From Auanema rhodensis (lineage: Eukaryota > Nematoda > Chromadorea > Rhabditida > Rhabditidae), in assembly GCA_964057225.1 (NCBI GenBank), contig CAXKVF010000087.1, positions 62,001 to 126,000 on the forward strand: 64,000 nucleotides of DNA, in the 5' to 3' direction. The number at the start of each line of letters is the position of its first letter. The stretch's first letter is position 1. The position numbers were made by a program, and so were the translations under genes. Positions 39,247 through 53,100 of the stretch are shown piece by piece. The notes under the pieces were generated by a model. That model had not been told where the DNA came from and searched no databases. It was given only the letters and a program-made list of their open reading frames with translations.

Positions 39247-41712
39247 CCCCATGTCCATATTAGTCTAAAAACAAATTTTTATTGATATTGGTGCATGGTA
39301 ACCATGACTTTGAAATTTACGTGAACTTTAATTTATGCTAATTAAATGTACACGTGATGTGCACTTGGTATGTAACTCGCTTCACGTGAAAGATAAAGAG
39401 ATGCGGTTTTCAAAATTAGATTCCCCATGTCCATATTACTCTAAAAACAAATTTTTATTGATATTGGTGCATGGTAACCATGACTTTGAAATTTACGTGA
39501 ACTTTAATTTATGCTAATTAAATGTACACGTGATGTGCACTTGGTATGTAACTCGCTTCACGTGAAAGATAAAGAGATGCGGTTTTCAAAATTAGATTTC
39601 CCATGTCCATATTAGTCTAAAAACAAATTTTTATTGATATTGCTTCATGGTAACCATGACTTTGAAATTTACGTGAACTTTAATTTATGCTAATTAAATG
39701 TACACTTGATGTGCACTTGGTATGTAACTCGCTTCACGTGAAAGATAAAGAGATGCGGTTTTCAAAATTAGATTCCCCATGTCCATATTAGTCTAAAAAC
39801 AAATTTTTATTGATATTGGTGCATGGTAACCATGACTTTGAAATTTACGTGAACTTTAATTTATGCTAATTAAATGTACACTTGATGTGCACTTGGTATG
39901 TAACTCGCTTCACGTGAAAGATAAAGAGATGCGGTTTTCAAAATTAGATTCCCCATGTCCATATTAGTCTAAAAACAAATTTTTATTGATATTGGTGCAT
40001 GGTAACCATGACTTTGAAATTTACGTGAACTTTAATTTATGCTAATTAAATTTAGACGTGATGTGCACTTGGTATGTAACTCGCTTCACGTGAAAGATAA
40101 AGAGATGCGGTTTTCAAAATTAGATTCCCCATGTCCATATTAGTCTAAAAACAAATTTTTATCGATATTGGTTCATGGTAACCATGACTTTGAAATTTAC
40201 GTGAACTTTAATTTATGCTAATTAAATGTACACGTGATGTGCACTTGGTATGTAACTCGCTTCACGTGAAAGATAAAGAGATGCGGTTTTCAAAATTAGA
40301 TTCCCCATGTCCATATTAGTCTAAAAACAAATTTTTATTGATATTGGTGCATGGTAACCATGACTTTGAAATTTACGTGAACTTTAATTTATGCTAATTA
40401 AATGTACACGTGATGTGCACTTGGTATGTAACTCGCTTCACGTGAAAGATAAAGAGATGCGGTTTTCAAAATTAGATTCCCCATGTCCATATTAGTCTAA
40501 AAACAAATTTTTATTGATATTGGTGCATGGTAACCATGACTTTGAAATTTACGTGAACTTTAATTTATGCTAATTAAATGTACACGTGATGTGCACTTGG
40601 TATGTAACTCGCTTCACGTGAAAGATAAAGAGATACGGTTTTCAAAATTAGATTCCCCATGTCCATATTAGTCTAAAAACAAATTTTTATTGATATTGGT
40701 GCATGGTAACCGTGACTTTGAAATTTACGTGAACTTTAATTTATGCTAATTAAATGTACACGTGATGTGCACTTGGTATGTAACTCGCTTCACGTGAAAG
40801 ATAAAGAGATGCGGTTTTCAAAATTAGATTCCCCATGTCCATATTAGTCTAAAAACAAATTTTTATTGATATTGGTGCATGGTAACCATGACTTTGAAAT
40901 TTACGTGAACTTTAATTTATGCTAATTAAATGTACACGTGATGTGCACTTGGTATGTAACTCGCTTCACGTGAAAGATAAAGAGATGCGGTTTTCAAAAT
41001 TAGATTCCCCATGTCCATATTACTCTAAAAACAAATTTTTATTGATATTGGTGCATGGTAACCATGACTTTGAAATTTACGTGAACTTTAATTTATGCTA
41101 ATTAAATGTACACGTGATGTGCACTTGGTATGTAACTCGCTTCACGTGAAAGATAAAGAGATGCGGTTTTCAAAATTAGATTTCCCATGTCCATATTAGT
41201 CTAAAAACAAATTTTTATTGATATTGCTTCATGGTAACCATGACTTTGAAATTTACGTGAACTTTAATTTATGCTAATTAAATGTACACTTGATGTGCAC
41301 TTGGTATGTAACTCGCTTCACGTGAAAGATAAAGAGATGCGGTTTTCAAAATTAGATTCCCCATGTCCATATTAGTCTAAAAACAAATTTTTATTGATAT
41401 TGGTGCATGGTAACCATGACTTTGAAATTTACGTGAACTTTAATTTATGCTAATTAAATGTACACTTGATGTGCACTTGGTATGTAACTCGCTTCACGTG
41501 AAAGATAAAGAGATGCGGTTTTCAAAATTAGATTCCCCATGTCCATATTAGTCTAAAAACAAATTTTTATTGATATTGGTGCATGGTAACCATGACTTTG
41601 AAATTTACGTGAACTTTAATTTATGCTAATTAAATTTAGACGTGATGTGCACTTGGTATGTAACTCGCTTCACGTGAAAGATAAAGAGATGCGGTTTTCA
41701 AAATTAGATTCC
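39245..41712 (+). repeat. Nine-monomer (1584-bp) duplication around the TACTCT unit
   Basis: TACTCT at 39439 and 41023 lie 1584 bp apart. Each is followed by GATTTCCC/GCTTC/CACTTG, then GGTGC/CACTTG, then a TTTAGACG unit (40052 and 41636). The segment 40129-41536 also matches 23409-24816, so this stretch has been copied more than once at different scales. Outer limits are approximate. Confidence 0.75.
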
Positions 41713-41888
41713 CCATGTCCATATTAGTCTAAAAACAAATTTTTATTGATATTGGTGCATGGTAACCATGACTTTGAAATTTACGTGAACTTTAATTTAT
41801 GCTAATTAAATGTACACGTGATGTGCACTTGGTATGTAACTCGCTTCACGTGAAAGATAAAGAGATGCGGTTTTCAAAATTAGATTCC

Positions 41889-43120
41889 CCATGTCCATAT
41901 TAGTCTAAAAACGAATTTTTATTGATATTGGTGCATGGTAACCACGACTTTGAAATTTACGTGAACTTTAATTTATGCTAATTAAATGTACACGTGATGT
42001 GCACTTGGTATGTAACTCGCTTCACGTGAAAGATAAAGAGATGCGGTTTTCAAAATTAGATTCCCCATGTCCATATTAGTCTAAAAACAAATTTTTATTG
42101 ATATTGGTTCATGGTAACCATGACTTTGAATTTTACGTGAACTTTTATTTATGCTAATTAAATGTACACGTGATGTGCACTTGGTATGTAACTCGCTTCA
42201 CGTGAAAGATAAAGAAATGCGGTTTTCAAAATTAGATTCCCCATGTCCATATTAGTCTAAAAACAAATTTTTATTGATATTGGTTCATGGTAACCATGAC
42301 TTTGAAATTTACGTGAACTTTAATTTATGCTAATTAAATGTACACGTGATGTGCACTTGGTATGTAACTCGCTTCACGTGAAAGATAAAGAGATGCGGTT
42401 TTCAAAATTAGATTCCCCATGTCCATATTAGTCTAAAAACAAATTTTTATTGATATTGCTTCATGGTAACCATGACTTTGAAATTTACGTGAACTTTAAT
42501 TTATGCTAATTAAATGTACACGTGATGTGCACTTGGTATGTAACTCGCTTCACGTGAAAGATAAAGAGATGCGGTTTTCAAAATTAGATTCCCCATGTCC
42601 ATATTAGTCCAAAAACAAATTTTTATTGATATTGCTTCATGGTAACCATGACTTTGAAATTTACGTGAACTTTAATTTATGCTAATTAAATGTACACGTG
42701 ATGTGCACTTGGTATGTAACTCGCTTCACGTGAAAGATAAAGAGATGCGGTTTTCAAAATTAGATTCCCCATGTCCATATTAGTCTAAAAACAAATTTTT
42801 ATTGATATTGGTGCATGGTAACCATGACTTTGAAATTTACGTGAACTTTAATTTATGCTAATTAAATGTACACTTGATGTGCACTTGGTATGTAACTCGC
42901 TTCACGTGAAAGATAAAGAGATGCGGTTTTCAAAATTAGATTCCCCATGTCCATATTAGTCTAAAAACAAATTTTTATTGATATTGGTGCATGGTAACCA
43001 TGACTTTGAAATTTACGTGAACTTTAATTTATGCTAATTAAATGTACACGTGATGTGCACTTGGTATGTAACTCGCTTCACGTGAAAGATAAAGAGATGC
43101 GGTTTTCAAAATTAGATTCC
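41889..43120 (+). repeat. Seven-monomer block, second copy of 22001-23232
   Basis: Marks match 22001-23232 at +19888 bp: AACGAATTT 41913, GAATTTTAC with CTTTTATTT, AGAAATGCGG and CACTTG at 42874. One private change is GTCCAAAAAC near 42610. The partner of the adjacent block lies upstream, at 40129-41536. The two blocks are therefore in the opposite order from 22001-24816. Confidence 0.85.
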
Positions 43121-43816
43121 CCATGTCCATATTAGTCTAAAAACAAATTTTTATTGATATTGGTGCATGGTAACCATGACTTTGAAATTTACGTGAACTT
43201 TAATTTATGCTAATTAAATGTACACTTGATGTGCACTTGGTATGTAACTCGCTTCACGTGAAAGATGAAGAGATGCGGTTTTCAAAATTAGATTCCCCAT
43301 GTCCATATTAGTCTAAAAACAAATTTTTATTGATATTGCTTCATGGTAACCATGACTTTGAAATTTACGTGAACTTTAATTTATGCTAATTAAATGTACA
43401 CGTGATGTGCACTTGGTATGTAACTCGCTTCACGTGAAAGATAAAGAGATGCGGTTTTCAAAATTAGATTCCCCATGTCCATATTAGTCTAAAAACAAAT
43501 TTTTATTGATATTGGTTCATGGTAACCATGACTTTGAAATTTACGTGAACTTTAATTTATGCTAATTAAATGTACACGTGATGTGCACTTGGTATGTAAC
43601 TCGCTTCACGTGAAAGATAAAGAGATACGGTTTTCAAAATTAGATTCCCCATGTCCATATTAGTCTAAAAACAAATTTTTATTGATATTGGTGCATGGTA
43701 ACCATGACTTTGAAATTTACGTGAACTTTAATTTATGCTAATTAAATGTACACGTGATGTGCACTTGGTATGTAACTCGCTTCACGTGAAAGATAAAGAG
43801 ATGCGGTTTTCAAAAT

Positions 43817-44696
43817 TAGATTCCCCATGTCCATATTAGTCTAAAAACAAATTTTTATTGATATTTGTTCATGGTAACCATGACTTTGAATTTTACGTGA
43901 ACTTTTATTTATGCTAATTAAATGTACACGTGATGTGCACTTGGTATGTAACTCGCTTCACGTGAAAGATAAAGAAATGCGGTTTTCAAAATTAGATTCC
44001 CCATGTCCATATTAGTCTAAAAACAAATTTTTATTGATATTGGTTCATGGTAACCATGACTTTGAAATTTACGTGAACTTTAATTTATGCTAATTAAATG
44101 TACACGTGATGTGCACTTGGTATGTAACTCGCTTCACGTGAAAGATAAAGAGATACGGTTTTCAAAATTAGATTCCCCATGTCCATATTAGTCTAAAAAC
44201 AAATTTTTATTGATATTGGTGCATGGTAACCATGACTTTGAAATTTACGTGAACTTTAATTTATGCTAATTAAATGTACACGTGATGTGCACTTGGTATG
44301 TAACTCGCTTCACGTGAAAGATAAAGAGATGCGGTTTTCAAAATTAGATTCCCCATGTCCATATTAGTCTAAAAACAAATTTTTATTGATATTGGTGCAT
44401 GGTAACCATGACTTTGAAATTTACGTGAACTTTAATTTATGCTAATTAAATGTACACGTGATGTGCACTTGGTATGTAACTCGCTTCACGTGAAAGATAA
44501 AGAGATGCGGTTTTCAAAATTAGATTCCCCATGTCCATATTAGTCTAAAAACAAATTTTTATTGATATTTGTTCATGGTAACCATGACTTTGAATTTTAC
44601 GTGAACTTTTATTTATGCTAATTAAATGTACACGTGATGTGCACTTGGTATGTAACTCGCTTCACGTGAAAGATAAAGAGATGCGGTTTTCAAAAT
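43817..44696 (+). repeat. Two ATTTGTTC/GAATTTTAC units four monomers apart
   Basis: The combination ATTTGTTC, GAATTTTAC and CTTTTATTT occurs in the units with marks at 43867 and 44571, exactly 704 bp apart. The first copy has AGAAATGCGG at its end and the second AGAGATGCGG. The monomers between are GGTTC with AGATACGG and two GGTGC units. This is a short local duplication with later change. Confidence 0.7.
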
Positions 44697-45056
44697 TAGA
44701 TTCCCCATGTCCATATTAGTCTAAAAACAAATTTTTATTGATATTGGTGCATGGTAACCATGACTTTGAAATTTACGTGAACTTTAATTTATGCTAATTA
44801 AATGTACACGTGATGTGCACTTGGTATGTAACTCGCTTCACGTGAAAGATAAAGAGATGCGGTTTTCAAAATTAGATTCCCCATGTCCATATTAGTCTAA
44901 AAACAAATTTTTATTGATATTGCTTCATGGTAACCATGACTTTGAAATTTACGTGAACTTTAATTTATGCTAATTAAATGTACACGTGATGTGCACTTGG
45001 TATGTAACTCGCTTCACGTGAAAGATAAAGAGATGCGGTTTTCAAAATTAGATTCC

Positions 45057-45936
45057 CCATGTCCATATTAGTCTAAAAACAAATTTTTATTGATATTGGT
45101 GCATGGTAACCATGACTTTGAAATTTACGTGAACTTTAATTTATGCTAATTAAATGTACACTTGATGTGCACTTGGTATGTAACTCGCTTCACGTGAAAG
45201 ATAAAAAGATGCGGTTTTCAAAATTAGATTCCCCATGTCCATATTAGTCTAAAAACAAATTTTTATTGATATTGGTGCATGGTAACCATGACTTTGAAAT
45301 TTACGTGAACTTTAATTTATGCTAATTAAATGTACACGTGATGTGCACTTGGTATGTAACTCGCTTCACGTGAAAGATGAAGAGATGCGGTTTTCAAAAT
45401 TAGATTCCCCATGTCCATATTAGTCTAAAAACAAATTTTTATTGATATTGGTGCATGGTAACCATGACTTTGAAATTTACGTGAACTTTAATTTATGCTA
45501 ATTAAATGTACACGTGATGTGCACTTGGTATGTAACTCGCTTCACGTGAAAGATGAAGAGATGCGGTTTTCAAAATTAGATTCCCCATGTCCATATTAGT
45601 CTAAAAACAAATTTTTATTGATATTGCTTCATGGTAACCATGACTTTGAAATTTACGTGAACTTTAATTTATGCTAATTAAATGTACACGTGATGTGCAC
45701 TTGGAATGTAACTCGCTTCACGTGAAAGATAAAGAGATGCGGTTTTCAAAATTAGATTCCCCATGTCCATATTAGTCTAAAAACGAATTTTTATTGATAT
45801 TGGTGCATGGTAACCACGACTTTGAAATTTACGTGAACTTTAATTTATGCTAATTAAATGTACACGTGATGTGCACTTGGTATGTAACTCGCTTCACGTG
45901 AAAGATAAAGAAATGCGGTTTTCAAAATTAGATTCC
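45057..45936 (+). repeat. Five-monomer block duplicated at 49281-50160
   Basis: The order is CACTTG (45162), two GATGAAG units, GCTTC, and AACGAATTT with ACCACG (45785 and 45817), ending at AGAAATGCGG and a CCTCATG junction (45937). The same order occurs 4224 bp (24 monomers) downstream, with marks at 49386, 50009, 50041 and 50161. GGAATG near 45705 is private to this copy. The intact match is 880 bp. Confidence 0.85.
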
Positions 45937-46288
45937 TCATGTCCATATTAGTCTAAAAACAAATTTTTATTGATATTGCTTCATGGTAACCATGACTTTG
46001 AAATTTACGTGAACTTTAATTTATGCTAATTAAATGTACACGTGATGTGCACTTGGTATGTAACTCGCTTCACGTGAAAGATAAAGAGATGCGGTTTTCA
46101 AAATTAGATTCCCCATGTCCATATTAGTCTAAAAACAAATTTTTATTGATATTGGTGCATGGTAACCATGACTTTGAAATTTACGTGAACTTTAATTTAT
46201 GCTAATTAAATGTACACGTGATGTGCACTTGGTATGTAACTCGCTTCACGTGAAAGATAAAGAGATGCGGTTTTCAAAATTAGATTCC

Positions 46289-49280
46289 CCATGTCCATAT
46301 TAGTCTAAAAACAAATTTTTATTGATATTGGTTCATGGTAACCATGACTTTGAAATTTACGTGAACTTTAATTTATGCTAATTAAATGTACACGTGATGG
46401 GCACTTGGTATGTAACTCGCTTCACGTGAAAGATAAAAAGATGCGGTTTTCAAAATTAGATTCCCCCTGTCCATATTAGTCTAAAAACAAATTTTTATTG
46501 ATATTGCTTCATGGTAACCATGACTTTGAAATTTACGTGAACTTTAATTTATGCTAATTAAATGTACACGTGATGTGCACTTGGTATGTAACTCGCTTCA
46601 CGTGAAAGATAAAGAGATGCGGTTTTCAAAATTAGATTCCCCATGTCCATATTAGTCTAAAAACAAATTTTTATTGATATTGCTTCATGGTAACCATGAC
46701 TTTGAAATTTACGTGAACTTTAATTTATGCTAATTAAATGTACACGTGATGTGCACTTGGTATGTAACTCGCTTCACGTGAAAGATAAAGAGATGCGGTT
46801 TTCAAAATTAGATTCCCCATGTCCATATTAGTCTAAAAACAAATTTTTATTGATATTGGTGCATGGCAACCATGACTTTGAAATTTACGTGAACTTTAAT
46901 TTATGCTAATTAAATGTACACGTGATGTGCACTTGGTATGTAACTCGCTTCACGTGAAAGATGAAGAGATGCGGTTTTCAAAATTAGATTCCCCATGTCC
47001 ATATTAGTCTAAAAACAAATTTTTATTGATATTGGTTCATGGTAACCATGACTTTGAAATTTACGTGAACTTTAATTTATGCTAATTAAATGTACACGTG
47101 ATGTGCACTTGGTATGTAACTCGCTTCACGTGAAAGATAAAGAGATGCGGTTTTCAAAATTAGATTCCCCATGTCCATATTAGTCTAAAAACAAATTTTT
47201 ATTGATATTGGTGCATGGTAACCATGACTTTGAAATTTACGTGAACTTTAATTTATGCTAATTAAATGTACACGTGATGTGCACTTGGTATGTAACTCGC
47301 TTCACGTGAAAGATAAAGAGATGCGGTTTTCACAATTAGATTCCCCATGTCCATATTAGTCTAAAAACAAATTTTTATTGATATTGGTTCATGGTAACCA
47401 TGACTTTGAAATTTACGTGAACTTTAATTTATGCTAATTAAATGTACACGTGATGTGCACTTGGTATGTAACTCGCTTCACGTGAAAGATGAAGAGATGC
47501 GGTTTTCAAAATTAGATTCCCCATGTCCATATTAGTCTAAAAACAAATTTTTATTGATATTGCTACATGGTAACCATGACTTTGAAATTTACGTGAACTT
47601 TAATTTATGCTAATTAAATGTACACGTGATGTGCACTTGGTATGTAACTCGCTTCACGTGAAAGATAAAGAGATGCGGTTTTCAAAATTAGATTCCCCAT
47701 GTCCATATTAGTCTAAAAACAAATTTTTATTGATATTGGTGCATGATAACCATGACTTTGAAATTTACGTGAACTTTAATTTATGCTAATTAAATGTACA
47801 CGTGATGTGCACTTGGTATGTAACTCGCTTCACGTGAAAGATAAAGAGATGCGGTTTTCAAAATTAGATTCCCCATGTCCATATTAGTCTAAAAACAAAT
47901 TTTTATTGATATTGGTTCATGGTAACCATGACTTTGAAATTTACGTGAACTTTAATTTATGCTAATTAAATGTACACGTGATGGGCACTTGGTATGTAAC
48001 TCGCTTCACGTGAAAGATAAAAAGATGCGGTTTTCAAAATTAGATTCCCCCTGTCCATATTAGTCTAAAAACAAATTTTTATTGATATTGCTTCATGGTA
48101 ACCATGACTTTGAAATTTACGTGAACTTTAATTTATGCTAATTAAATGTACACGTGATGTGCACTTGGTATGTAACTCGCTTCACGTGAAAGATAAAGAG
48201 ATGCGGTTTTCAAAATTAGATTCCCCATGTCCATATTAGTCTAAAAACAAATTTTTATTGATATTGCTTCATGGTAACCATGACTTTGAAATTTACGTGA
48301 ACTTTAATTTATGCTAATTAAATGTACACGTGATGTGCACTTGGTATGTAACTCGCTTCACGTGAAAGATAAAGAGATGCGGTTTTCAAAATTAGATTCC
48401 CCATGTCCATATTAGTCTAAAAACAAATTTTTATTGATATTGGTGCATGGTAACCATGACTTTGAAATTTACGTGAACTTTAATTTATGCTAATTAAATG
48501 TACACGTGATGTGCACTTGGTATGTAACTCGCTTCACGTGAAAGATGAAGAGATGCGGGTTTCAAAATTAGATTCCCCATGTCCATATTAGTCTAAAAAC
48601 AAATTTTTATTGATATTGGTTCATGGTAACCATGACTTTGAAATTTACGTGAACTTTAATTTATGCTAATTAAATGTACACGTGATGTGCACTTGGTATG
48701 TAACTCGCTTCACGTGAAAGATAAAGAGATGCGGTTTTCAAAATTAGATTCCCCATGTCCATATTAGTCTAAAAACAAATTTTTATTGATATTGGTGCAT
48801 GGTAACCATGACTTTGAAATTTACGTGAACTTTAATTTATGCTAATTAAATGTACACGTGATGTGCACTTGGTATGTAACTCGCTTCACGTGAAAGATAA
48901 AGAGATGCGGTTTTCACAATTAGATTCCCCATGTCCATATTAGTCTAAAAACAAATTTTTATTGATATTGGTTCATGGTAACCATGACTTTGAAATTTAC
49001 GTGAACTTTAATTTATGCTAATTAAATGTACACGTGATGTGCACTTGGTATGTAACTCGCTTCACGTGAAAGATGAAGAGATGCGGTTTTCAAAATTAGA
49101 TTCCCCATGTCCATATTAGTCTAAAAACAAATTTTTATTGATATTGCTACATGGTAACCATGACTTTGAAATTTACGTGAACTTTAATTTATGCTAATTA
49201 AATGTACACGTGATGTGCACTTGGTATGTAACTCGCTTCACGTGAAAGATAAAGAGATGCGGTTTTCAAAATTAGATTCC
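46289..49280 (+). repeat. Nine-monomer (1584-bp) higher-order repeat, two copies
   Basis: Copies 46289-47872 and 47873-49280 (the last unit of the second diverged) share GATGGGC, GATAAAAAG, CCCCCTG (46467 and 48051), two GCTTC units, a GATGAAG unit, CACAATT, and the rare TGCTACATG (47565 and 49149). All are 1584 bp apart. Private changes are ATGGCAACC and ATGATAACC in the first copy and GCGGGTTTC in the second. Confidence 0.9.
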
Positions 49281-50160
49281 CCATGTCCATATTAGTCTAA
49301 AAACAAATTTTTATTGATATTGGTGCATGGTAACCATGACTTTGAAATTTACGTGAACTTTAATTTATGCTAATTAAATGTACACTTGATGTGCACTTGG
49401 TATGTAACTCGCTTCACGTGAGAGATAAAGAGATGCGGTTTTCAAAATTAGATTCCCCATGTCCATATTAGTCTAAAAACAAATTTTTATTGATATTGGT
49501 GCATGGTAACCATGACTTTGAAATTTACGTGAACTTTAATTTATGCTAATTAAATGTACACGTGATGTGCACTTGGTATGTAACTCGCTTCACGTGAAAG
49601 ATGAAGAGATGCGGTTTTCAAAATTAGATTCCCCATGTCCATATTAGTCTAAAAACAAATTTTTATTGATATTGGTGCATGGTAACCATGACTTTGAAAT
49701 TTACGTGAACTTTAATTTATGCTAATTAAATGTACACGTGATGTGCACTTGGTATGTAACTCGCTTCACGTGAAAGATGAAGAGATGCGGTTTTCAAAAT
49801 TAGATTCCCCATGTCCATATTAGTCTAAAAACAAATTTTTATTGATATTGCTTCATGGTAACCATGACTTTGAAATTTACGTGAACTTTAATTTATGCTA
49901 ATTAAATGTACACGTGATGTGCACTTGGTATGTAACTCGCTTCACGTGAAAGATAAAGAGATGCGGTTTTCAAAATTAGATTCCCCATGTCCATATTAGT
50001 CTAAAAACGAATTTTTATTGATATTGGTGCATGGTAACCACGACTTTGAAATTTACGTGAACTTTAATTTATGCTAATTAAATGTACACGTGATGTGCAC
50101 TTGGTATGTAACTCGCTTCACGTGAAAGATAAAGAAATGCGGTTTTCAAAATTAGATTCC
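49281..50160 (+). repeat. Five-monomer block, second copy of 45057-45936
   Basis: Marks agree with 45057-45936 at +4224 bp. A private GAGAGATAAAG change lies near 49421. The CCTCATG junction at 50161 is repeated one monomer later at 50337, indicating a local single-unit duplication that later diverged (AGTTTAAAA in one unit only). Confidence 0.85.
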
Positions 50161-53100
50161 TCATGTCCATATTAGTTTAAAAACAAATTTTTATTGATAT
50201 TGGTTCATGGTAACCATGACTTTGAATTTTACGTGAACTTTAATTTATGCTAATTAAATGTACACGTGATGTGCACTTGGTATGTAACTCGCTTCACGTG
50301 AAAGATAAAGAAATGCGGTTTTCAAAATTAGATTCCTCATGTCCATATTAGTCTAAAAACAAATTTTTATTGATATTGGTTCATGGTAACCATGACTTTG
50401 AAATTTACGTGAACTTTAATTTATGCTAATTAAATGTACACGTGATGTGCACTTGGTATGTAACTCGCTTCACGTGAAAGATAAAGAGATGCGGTTTTCA
50501 AAATTAGATTCCCCATGTCCATATTAGTCTAAAAACAAATTTTTATTGATATTGCTTCATGGTAACCATGACTTTGAAATTTACGTGAACTTTAATTTAT
50601 GCTAATTAAATGTACACGTGATGGGCACTTGGTATGTAACTCGCTTCACGTGAAAGATAAAGAGATGCGGTTTTCAAAATTAGATTCCCCATGTCCATAT
50701 TAGTCTAAAAACAAATTTTTATTGATATTGGTTCATGGTAACCATGACTTTGAAATTTACGTGAACTTTAATTTATGCTAATTAAATGTACACGTGATGT
50801 GCACTTGGTATGTAATTCGCTTCACGTGAAAGATAAAGAGATGCGGTTTTCAAAATTAGATTCCCCATGTCCATATTAGTCTAAAAACAAATTTTTATTG
50901 ATATTGGTTCATGGTAACCATGACTTTGAAATTTACGTGAACTTTAATTAATGCTAATTAAATGTACACGTGATGTGCACTTGGTATGTAACTCGCTTCA
51001 CGTGAAAGATAAAGAGATGCGGTTTTCAAAATTAGATTCCCCATGTCCATATTAGTCTAAAAACAAATTTTTATTGATATTGCTTCATGGTAACCATGAC
51101 TTTGAAATTTACGTGAACTTTAATTTATGCTAATTAAATGTACACGTGATGTGCACTTGGTATGTAACTCGCTTCACGTGAAAGATAAAGAGATGCGGTT
51201 TTCAAAATTAGATTCCCCATGTCCATATTAGTCTAAAAACAAATTTTTATTGATATTGGTTCATGGTAACCATGACTTTGAATTTTACGTGAACTTTAAT
51301 TTATGCTAATTAAATGTACACGTGATGTGCACTTGGTATGTAACTCGCTTCACGTGAAAGATAAAGAGATGCGGTTTTCAAAATTAGATTCCCCATGTCC
51401 ATATTAGTCTAAAAACAAATTTTTATTGATATTGGTTCATGGTAACCATGACTTTGAAATTTACGTGAACTTTAATTTATGCTAATTAAATGTACACGTG
51501 ATGTGCACTTGGTATGTAACTCGCTTCACGTGAAAGATAAAGAGATGCGGTTTTCAAAATTAGATTCCCCATGTCCATATTAGTCTAAAAACAAATTTTT
51601 ATTGATATTGGTTCATGGTAACCATGACTTTGAAATTTACGTGAACTTTAATTTATGCTAATTAAATGTACACGTGATGTGCACTTGGTATGTAACTCGC
51701 TTCACGTGAAAGATAAAGAGATGCGGTTTTCAAAATTAGATTCCCCATGTCCATATTAGTCTAAAAACAAATTTTTATTGATATTGGTGCATGGTAACCA
51801 TGACTTTGAAATTTACGTGAACTTTAATTTATGCTAATTAAATGTACACGTGATGTGCACTTGGTATGTAACTCGCTTCACGTGAAAGATAAAGAGATGC
51901 GGTTTTCAAAATTAGATTCCCCATGTCCATATTAGTCTAAAAACAAATTTTTATTGATATTGGTTCATGGTAACCATGACTTTGAAATTTACGTGAACTT
52001 TAATTTATGCTAATTAAATGTACACGTGATGTGCACTTGGTATGTAACTCGCTTCACGTGAAAGATAAAGAGATGCGGTTTTCAAAATTAGATTCCCCAT
52101 GTCCATATTAGTCTAAAAACAAATTTTTATTGATATTGGTGCATGGTAACCATGACTTTGAAATTTACGTGAACTTTAATTTATGCTAATTAAATGTACA
52201 CGTGATGTGCACTTGGTATGTAACTCGCTTCACGTGAAAGATAAAGAGATGCGGTTTTCAAAATTAGATTCCCCATGTCCATATTAGTCTAAAAACAAAT
52301 TTTTATTGATATTGGTTCATGGTAACCATGACTTTGAAATTTACGTGAACTTTAATTTATGCTAATTAAATGTACACGTGATGTGCACTTGGTATGTAAC
52401 TCGCTTCACGTGAAATATAAAGAGATGCGGTTTTCAAAATTAGATTCCCCATGTCCATATTAGTCTAAAAACAAATTTTTATTGATATTGGTGCATGGTA
52501 ACCATGACTTTGAAATTTACGTGAACTTTAATTTATGCTAATTAAATGTACACGTGATGTGCACTTGGTATGTAACTCGCTTCACGTGAAAGATAAAGAG
52601 ATGCGGTTTTCAAAATTAGATTCCCCATGTCCATATTAGTCTAAAAACAAATTTTTATTGATATTGGTTCATGGTAACCATGACTTTGAATTTTACGTGA
52701 ACTTTAATTTATGCTAATTAAATGTACACGTGATGTGCACTTGGTATGTAACTCGCTTCACGTGAAAGATAAAGAGATGCGGTTTTCAAAATTAGATTCC
52801 CCATGTCCATATTAGTCTAAAAACAATTTTTTATTGATATTGGTTCATGGTAACCATGACTTTGAAATTTACGTGAACTTTAATTTATGCTAATTAAATG
52901 TACATGTGATGTGCACTTGGTATGTAACTCGCTTCACGTGAAAGAAGAAGAGATGCGGTTTTCAAAATTAGATTCCCCATGTCCATATTAGTCTAAAAAC
53001 AAATTTTTATTGATATTGGTTCATGGTAACCATGACTTTGAAATTTACGTGAACTTTAATTTATGCTAATTAAATGTACACGTGATGTGCACTTGGTATG

